DNA from: Dromaius novaehollandiae
Taxonomy: Eukaryota > Chordata > Aves > Casuariiformes > Dromaiidae
Assembly: GCF_036370855.1 (NCBI RefSeq)
Contig: NC_088103.1
Span: 10,603,404 to 10,667,403 of the forward strand
DNA length: 64,000 nucleotides
Direction: 5' to 3'
A program made the translations under genes and the position numbers. Under the pieces are notes generated by a model. The model was not told the DNA's origin. It made no database searches and saw only the letters and a program-made list of their open reading frames with translations. Position 1 is the first letter of the stretch; every line of letters begins with the position of its first letter. Of this stretch, positions 38,101 to 47,100 are shown piece by piece.

Positions 38101-41100
38101 AAGTAATAGAATTAAGCAAGAAGTTATAACCGTAAATAACTAACTCTTATTGGAAATGTAATTGTTTGAAGACAGATATACTACGTACTCACTGAGCTAA
38201 AGAAAACCTAAAATTATCTAAAAGGTAAAAACAATTAACTTCTTTGTAAAAATTACTCTTGAATCAATAGATTATACTGCTGTATTAATCCCCAACACGT
38301 ACACATTTAACCAACTAACTAAATGGAGGAAATGTTACTAAATACTGCTGAACACCTAGGACCAATTAGATTGTAATAAGCATTTATCCAGAACAGTTTT
38401 GCTTAGGTGGTAGTTGAAGAACTTCTCTCCTTACTTTTATTGTGGGTAAGTGGTACTGTGGGTCTTATTAGCAATCCTACTGCTTATTCTTCAGCCAAAG
38501 TGCAAGTGACACCACAACAACCTTTAGTTTTAATTTGTCATGTTCAGCAGTGTTCATTCCCTTAAATGCCAACTTGGCTGACTAAAATAAACAAATAAAA
38601 AACATATATAGAAATAATACATTTTTAAGAATACCACTGTGGAAAACGATCTTATTAAACACTCCAGAAGATGCTGAAGAATTACACTGATTAATATTTT
38701 CAACTCCTCAACTTGTCTGTAAAGCTCTCAGGAAAAATAAAAATAGAGAATTTGTTTTCAAACTATGAAATCCTAAGAGGAATGACAGCAGTCTACAGGA
38801 ATTTCACTAACCAGGTGATTCTTAAGCTATTGCAGGTAATATGATTTGCACATCTAACTTCCCACAGCTATATTCAGACAGAAAAATAATGATCCTCCCC
38901 TTCTACAGGATCCTATTCACATTACTTCCCCTGTTACTCAGTCTTCTGAAAACAGGATTAAACATCACACTAAGCACAAGGAGAACAACAAAATTTGTAA
39001 ACTAAAGGAGCACCTTTCTGCTGTGGCTGTTGCAGTAATGGCTGAGGCTGTGTCTGAAGCAAAGGTGTGATTGAAGCAGCTGATATCTGTGCCTGCAACA
39101 AGGACTGCGGCTGCGGCTGTGCCTGAACACTGAACGCAGTCTGCTGTGCAATGGGCTGAAGTACTGCCGGCGGTGTCTTGAGTAAAGGCTGAGCTTGGGT
39201 CTGGTTCTAACAGAAGAAGAGAAAGCGAGTTGTGAAAGAAGTCAGACTGGAAGTAGTCAAGTACAAGTCAGACTGGGTAGCCATCTATACCTGATTCGGA
39301 AGCGTCTGGATCCTTTGCGCATTCCATTTGAACGGCATATTAGGATTATAGGTAGCTTCTACCAAAACTCTGTCGCCCACCTGAGGTGTCTTTCCTTTAA
39401 CAGCACTGCAAATATTACAGAAAGTGTATTGTGAGAGTCTTACTAAACTACAGAAGCAAGTTTTATATTTGAAAGCTATGTTTGAAGTTGGGGGAAGTTG
39501 TGGAAGTTCATTAAAAAAGCTTATAGGAACAGCATCTACGCCCAAATTCAGTGAAAGCACCATCTGCTTCAGACAGGAGTATGTACAGGAATTTAATTCC
39601 TGTCTTTGGTCCAAGACTAAGTTCCCAAAATTGTACTGGGTTAACATACACAGATGGAGAAATGCATATAATTTTCTACCACAAATTCTTCAGTTTTATA
39701 ATATAAAAGAACTTAGTACCTTCTGAGTCTCCTAGCTTCGACTCTTGCATGAAGAAAATTCACGTAAGGAACTTAGATCTAGAAACTACTAACTTTTGCA
39801 ACCATATGCCTTTCAGTGTTGATAGAAAAAACATACTGACTGCAGACACTATCACTGGAACCACAGAATTAGAATGCAATAATCTAAAACCTTTTCTTTA
39901 GTATCACAGAATACATCTGCAAACAAGTATTTATGCCTTACCTAAGCTGAAAAAAGACATCTTCATCCACAAAACCAAATGTATCATGTAGCTTAGTAAC
40001 TACCCCAGTGAAGACACGCTGCTTTTGTGGTTGGGTTTGCTGCTGACTTGAGCGGGGTGCTGGGTAAGAAACAGTTATCTGGGCTGCTGGTTGAGGAGTA
40101 GATAGGCTAAGACTAGTAGGCAGTGCAACAGCTGGCTGTAAGCAAAATAAAGCAAACTCCATAAATCTTATAACCTGCTGACATACCTACAAGGAACAGT
40201 TCCTTCACTCATGTAGACAATTGCCCTAAAGCAATTATTTTGAATGGAGATTTTCAGAATATGGAAGCCTGTTTTATTTTAAGATGATTTTTTTTCTACT
40301 TGAAATGCAGATTGGCTTTGCTTACCCTTTTCTTTTTTTTTAAAAAAAGCCAACTTTACCAAAATACATACATTGTCGAGAAAAAAAAGAGAAAGAAGAC
40401 TGCATTATTGTCTACAGGTTACCCATACAATGAGTCCGAAGAAGGGATGAGCTCCTAGTTTTGCAAAGGCTACATGCTTAGAGATCATTCTCCATTCACA
40501 TACCAACTGTATTGTTGTAAGTCAGCAAAGGGATTTAGACTAACAAGAATCCCTCTCATAACTTGAAAATTCACGTGCTTGCCTTCTCACAAAAGCAGAG
40601 CAAGGAGGCAGAACACAAGTTTTACAGAGTAATGTAATGAAATTAAGTAACCTATTTTTACTTCATACTTTTTTTAAAAAACACATTTCGGAGATTAAAT
40701 GAAAACATAATGTGAGCAATTTACAATGTGCTAAATGGCTGCATGTTTTATGCCTGTCAAGCTCAACAACATTCTCTTCAAAAATCTATATACACATATT
40801 GCAATACTGTTAACACAGAAAGTTAAATTCCTTCTCAAAGGAGAAAAAGATCTTCCTAATTTGTTACTTACTGCAAAACACTGAACACTTGAAGTTCAAA
40901 CTGAAAAAGTAATCGAAACACCTATTCCCCTTTAAGAGTAAAGTGTATGCTGCTCAGTTATTAGAACCAAGGCAATGCATATTTTAACATCTGGATAAAA
41001 TAAACCTGTAGCAATAAAATGTCCATTCATATTAGTTCATTTTACAGATTAAGCCATTCAAGAAGTCACAAAATTTGCACTCTTGCATTATCTGTGTTTG

Positions 41101-44100
41101 GGGATGAAGACCAAACAATAAAACCAAACTAACCTGGGTTAAAATGGTCTGCTGAGGTTGCTGCAACTTAAAATAAATAAAAAGTTATAAATTAATTTTA
41201 TATGCTTAAGGAAATTGTACAATTTCACCTCCTCTTTACAAGTAAGTTTTTGCTTAATCTGAGTCAGTTAATAGTCCTTTGGGGTTTGGTCATTTCAGCA
41301 GTTTGCATATCCATAAAATTGTGCTTATGTGATTAATTTTAGGATCACAGGATCCAGGTTTATTCAGTAAGCAGAAATGCTGTTTCCTTCTAACTGAAAG
41401 GTAATAGCTATATCAAAAAAAGTTTTGGCAGCTGAAGAAGGTTAGGCCTGTAATTTTCATGTTCATTTTTTTCTTTTTCAAAATCCAGTAAGCTCAGAGA
41501 TGACTATAAGATACGTAAAAGCGAACTTTTTTGGACAGCATCTTTCCAGCAGTTAAAATACACGGCCCTGTTTAGAGCAAAATTTAGCAGGAATCGTGTA
41601 CACATGGAATTGTATATTTTTAATGTCCTCTTTGCATGAAGGTAGGAAGGCTCCCATTCTGGATACGTCTCTCCACATTTGTGAACTTCAAGTTCTTTCA
41701 CTATAAAAAAATATTACTTAGTTTCTTTAACAACTTCCCATACAAGGTTGATTTTGGAGACAAATCCTACAACCAACCAACCAAACACACAACCAACATT
41801 ATTTTTTAAAGTTATTTGTGATGTACACAGTAAGAATCAGACAAACCTGTTGCTGTACACTATAGAGAGTCTGCTGAGGTTGTGAATATTGCTGAAACAG
41901 ATAAAAGCAAAATATCTCATAAACAGGAAGTATTATTACCCCCAAAATGTCAAATACAAGTTATCTGCTAAGCATGTTTTAGATAGAAACTACTCACATT
42001 TAACAATTCTATTGCAAAACACACTGAACACTATCAACACATATTGCCCTTATAATGAATATTCTTAGACTTTAGACTGGACCTCTGATGTTCTCTTTCT
42101 AGATAAAATTTTACTTTGGGAATTTTTATTAAGCCTGACACTTAAACAGTATCTAGGACACAGTATGAAACCATGCAAAATGCTATCAAGGTTACATATG
42201 GAGATTGGAGATACTCAGAACTTTAAATATTCAGTTTAGTGGCAGCAGAATTTTTTCCTGAAATGCTCTCCACAGTGAAGATTAAGCAGAAATTCTCCCA
42301 CCTTCACAGATTAATACTACTATCAATAGCTCTAGACCTACAGTACTGCTGTTTTTAATCAAGTTTATACTGCAAAGGTAACATTTCCCATTTGCTCTTC
42401 TCCTGGATACTTTAGCCTCACAAAGTCAGTTTCTGCATTGTTACAGTTCACCCAGACAACAGCAAGTACTCCCTGCTTTACCTGCTGTAACGCAGCTGCT
42501 GCAGCTGCAGCTTGCTGCTGTAAAGCAGCTGTCTGAGTCAGCTGATAGTTAGTTGGCGTTTGGGTCGTCAGGCCTGCTGCAGCCAGTGCCGTCTGCTGGG
42601 TGTATATTGTAGGAGAGGCTCCAAGCAACGATGGCTGCTGTACACCGAGAGCAGCTGAAAAGAGAACACACACATAAGCATTAAGAGTAACTTTAAAAGG
42701 ATATTTCTGGCAGTTGTAGTACCAGAAGCAGTATGCGATGCTTCACTCTCGAGTCAAGTTCATAAAGTAGGTAAGCCCAATGCCAAAATTTAAGATAAAG
42801 CATTACACGTTGCTAGCTTTTCTTCTAAATTTAGTTAGAATTAGTACACCACAGTAAAGGCACAAAGACTGTTTAATTTCCTTCCCTCAAGTTGCTTATG
42901 ATTTTACGGCTCTAGTAGTTGTGCTCCACACACCATCGTTACTGATCCAAAATGAAGCTGTCACTCCTGATCTGGGGAGGCAGTAAGAGACTGCTTTGCA
43001 GTTGGTGACCATCATCATATAATACACAAAGATGCTGTAATCAACTCAACAGATCCTGCAGAAAGTGACTCCCTCTACCACACTGTTCTTTCTCATAAAA
43101 TACAGTTTTGGGAGAACAAGTTGATGGCACAGATCTTCTCAAAATTTCGGAATGAAACATAGAAAGAAATCAGTAAGCAACTGTGTAAACAATCACCAGG
43201 ACTATGATCTGTATCAAGTATCATCACATGAGTATTCTAGGAGGTAATACTATTTTGATGATGAAATCAGCAAGCATTCCATATTACAGCAATATTACAG
43301 GACTTTTTCCCTGGAAAATTCTGATATTATTTCACTTGAGAAGTCAATGAAGACAGTTCTTTCTCCCATGACTTGCCCTCCATTCCTCTAATCCTCTTCC
43401 TCACTCCTTCTCTATCAGTTCCTCTTTGAAAGTATACTTTCATCTAGAAACACACTCATCTGGAACATCACCAATGCCTTATATAATGCACCTTAAACAG
43501 TTCTTTAAGTCTAACAAAAAAGTTTTGCTGCTGCATCTTAGGACAGCTTCTGTTTTTCTTGGCTGCATTACTTTGCTAGCTCACTCAAGGCAAATAACAA
43601 GCGCATTAATCTTTCTCCTCTTATTCCCAAATGCTGAACAGAAATTCCTATTGGCACGCAAATTCACTTAATGCTATTACCTTTAAACCTGTTTGATTAC
43701 CCTAGCCATCATCATTCACTCCCTCTGATGCTAATATTGTATTGTGTTGTGATGAAGATGGGAAACATTGTCATCAAGCAGGTTTCAGGAGCTCCTCCTA
43801 CTCTTTGCAGGAAGGATACTCACAAAAATATTAACATGCTTGGTCTCAAAACCAGATCTTCGGTTACTCTGCTCTGCCTTTGGTTACGCCTGCCATTATG
43901 ACAATTTTCCTTCCAGCAGAACCCGCAAGTATCTCTCTCTTATGCAATTCTCAACCCACACTACTACTCTTATCCCATCTTCTTCATTTAAATAAAGATT
44001 TTGCTACCCACTGCTGTCACTTTCTTAGCTTTCAACACTAACTGAGTACCATGTCATCTACAACACTGCAGATCAACCTGCCAACAAAGAGCAAAGTCAG

Positions 44101-47100
44101 AAGGGTGCTGAGATCCCCCACAGACTAAAATCTGTAGTAACATGTTTTTCAAAGCCGGATCTTCTTCCTACTGATTTGCCCTCAAGTATTTCAAGAGTTT
44201 AACCTGACCATCTTTTATTTATGTATTGAGCTCAACCAAACAGGTTCTGATAAAAATAAATGAATCACATTTGACATACTAGTAAAAATAAATAAAGATC
44301 CCATAGCCAAAAACTGACGGAGTGTGGTACTGACATCTGACCTCCATATTATGGTTATTGCCAACGAACATCTGCAGTAACAAACAATAGCTTCTTGGGA
44401 TTTGTAATCAACACCCAGTAAGTACAGTAACAGAAACGGCTTCCTTCAAATGAAGTCCAGTAAACAATTTCCACTAGCACCAAACAGTGCATGACATTGA
44501 AGTCAGGAAGGGCTTGGATGCAGACGGGAGTCCTAGGCAGTAGCATTCTTCTAAGTAAAAGAAGTTTCTGTTGCAGCAAACAAATTCCGAAAAAGATAGT
44601 ATTGAGTGGTCTCTCGATGCTTAATTCCAGAGACCCTTTAAGATGAAAGAAACACTTTCAAAGCACGTAGATACATCCTCATGGTAAATGATATAGATTT
44701 ATTAGGATTATAATAAAAGAGCACCTATCTAGGGCTTTGGGTATTTTTCACAATTGTCAAAAATTATGGGCTTGGGGGTGTTGGCTTGTTGTTGTTGCTG
44801 TTGTTTGGGGCTTTTTTCTTCTTCAGACTTGCAAATCCAATTTTAGACAGTAGATAGTCATTAGAAGGTAACATTGCCTTTAAAAATAAATAAATAAAAA
44901 AGAAGTTTCTTCAAACCTAACACACATGCAATGTAAATGCCATATTAATCCTCTCCCAAAAAATTCCCACCAACAGGCACAGAATACAAACTAGGTTTAG
45001 TGTATTCATTATAGGACACCTCTTTACAGCAAGCCAACAAATTGTGCATCAGCTACTATTTCCTAGTGGATCTGAGATTCACAGTCCCAGAACAGCCACA
45101 GGGAATATTTTGGAGAAGCATCTCACTACATGCCTATACTTAGGCTCTTCTTTAGACATCTCATATGAGCCACCAGGAATAACAAGATACTGAGCTCCAG
45201 GGAGTTTTGTTTTCATCAGGTGCACAGTTCTTTCATTATAATGCAATGAAGTCTTGATACAGCAAAGAAAAAGACAATACTAATTAATCAGAACTGGGCA
45301 CAGCTAGGACTTTACCTTGACTAAAGAAAAGCTTTCAGAGCAAGACTAAGTTCTATGAAAACAGGCTTCACTATGCAACAATCGGTCTTGAAGACGGTGT
45401 ATACTAAGCACAGAGATATAAACCAAAAGACATGTACAAAATCAACAGCTGGGAGAACAGAAGAGGATTCTCCTTGGGGTGTGTGTGTGTGTGTGTGTGT
45501 GCACATGTGCATGCGTGAAGAAACTACTCATCATCATAAGTCTGCAGATATACTGACAAAAAAAAATCTGTGTTATCTAGGGTTTTAATTTTCTGCAGCA
45601 GGTATCATTTAATTTAATTTCTGCTGTAACTATGCTTAACCAGCATAGCAGGGACTTTATTCTGTTTTTAATCATGCGATACGTGAAACTATTAGACAAG
45701 GTCTTGCAAAACAATTTCACTGTGGTGCAAGTAGGAGTCTCTCTCATCATACAAAGATCTCTGCTGGCACCTGGAATTAACCTGCCTACCTCCTAATACC
45801 AGAGGTACAGAAGTAAATAGTGAGCTATCCCAAAGAGATTCCAGGAACCCCCATTACATGCATGTCACTCTACAACTATGTAGCACTGTCACACCTTACT
45901 AATTAAGGGCCCTAACTAGCATAGTTACTTCACCAGGGATTGCCACGACAACATGCAAGTCAAAGTAAAAAACTCCTGATATTACCTTTTTGCAATTATA
46001 AAACTGGGTTTAGAACATCATCAGTAAAGATGAGCAAAACTAGTGCATCACTTTTGACTACAGCTTAAGAAAAAGCTATACAACACACTGCCTGTGTTAT
46101 GAATTGAGACCTATTCTCCCCCATATGCAAACATTGGATGCTTTGGAGAAGGAACCTGATACATGGATAAAGACAGCTGGCATGCATAAATATATATACA
46201 CTTTTGCCAGTTCTCTGAAAACACACCAAACTTTAGTAAACGTGCATGTTTTAAATCAAGTTTACAAATATTAAAACTTACAAGAGCTTAACAAAATGCA
46301 CAATCTACAAAACAACTTCTGGGGCTCATCCGCAGGTGAGAAGTAGTGCATGCTATTCAGCACGCCTGAGCACTGACAGCATGCCTCTAACAGGCAAGCA
46401 ACCTGGCAGGACAGTCATACCTTCATGCGGAAAGGTGCACGAAAGGTGTTTACTTAGCTGCAGCTGAGCGGTACACACTGCTCTTCAGCTTTCAGCAGGA
46501 CCAAGGAACACTGTATATTAAAAACAACCACCACCACCTTCTATCCTATGCACTAGCAATCAGCACTGCTGAGAAAAAAAAGCAGGGGATAGAGTACACA
46601 CATGGGTGCTGAAACAGCAGCTGGGTGGCAGAATCCTGGGGACTGGATTCAGCAGTACGGATGGGAAACAAGAAAGGCGACAAACACGGTGAAGGAGTAG
46701 TGACTGCAGGAGCAATAGGAAGGTACTGCGGAGAAGGAAGCAAGGATCTAGAGGCCTTGCAGAGAAACTGTGGAAAAGATACTGTAGTATGAAGAAGGAA
46801 GCCAGGAATATGAAGGAAGTTGGGACTACTGCAGGCGGAAGGCAAAACTGCAGTCAAATATTAGTCTTTAACGGCTCACATGTTTTAGTCAGGTGCTACG
46901 ATATCAGATGAACAGCTAAAAATCCCTGGAGATACTGCTCTCACTGAGCAGGTGAAAAATCTCTCACAGCAATTGATGTTGACTAGTCCTATCCCAACCA
47001 AATTTTGCATTTCACTTAATTTAAGAAAGCAGAGAAGTAGACTAACCAAAGGAAGAGTCATACGTATAGGAAAAGGGGTAAGAAGTTGTGAGCTTCTAGT

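Noticed and set aside
42999-43025. Box C-like TGATGATG on the minus strand in intron before coding exon 2
   Set aside because: No partner D box or stem within 100 nt.
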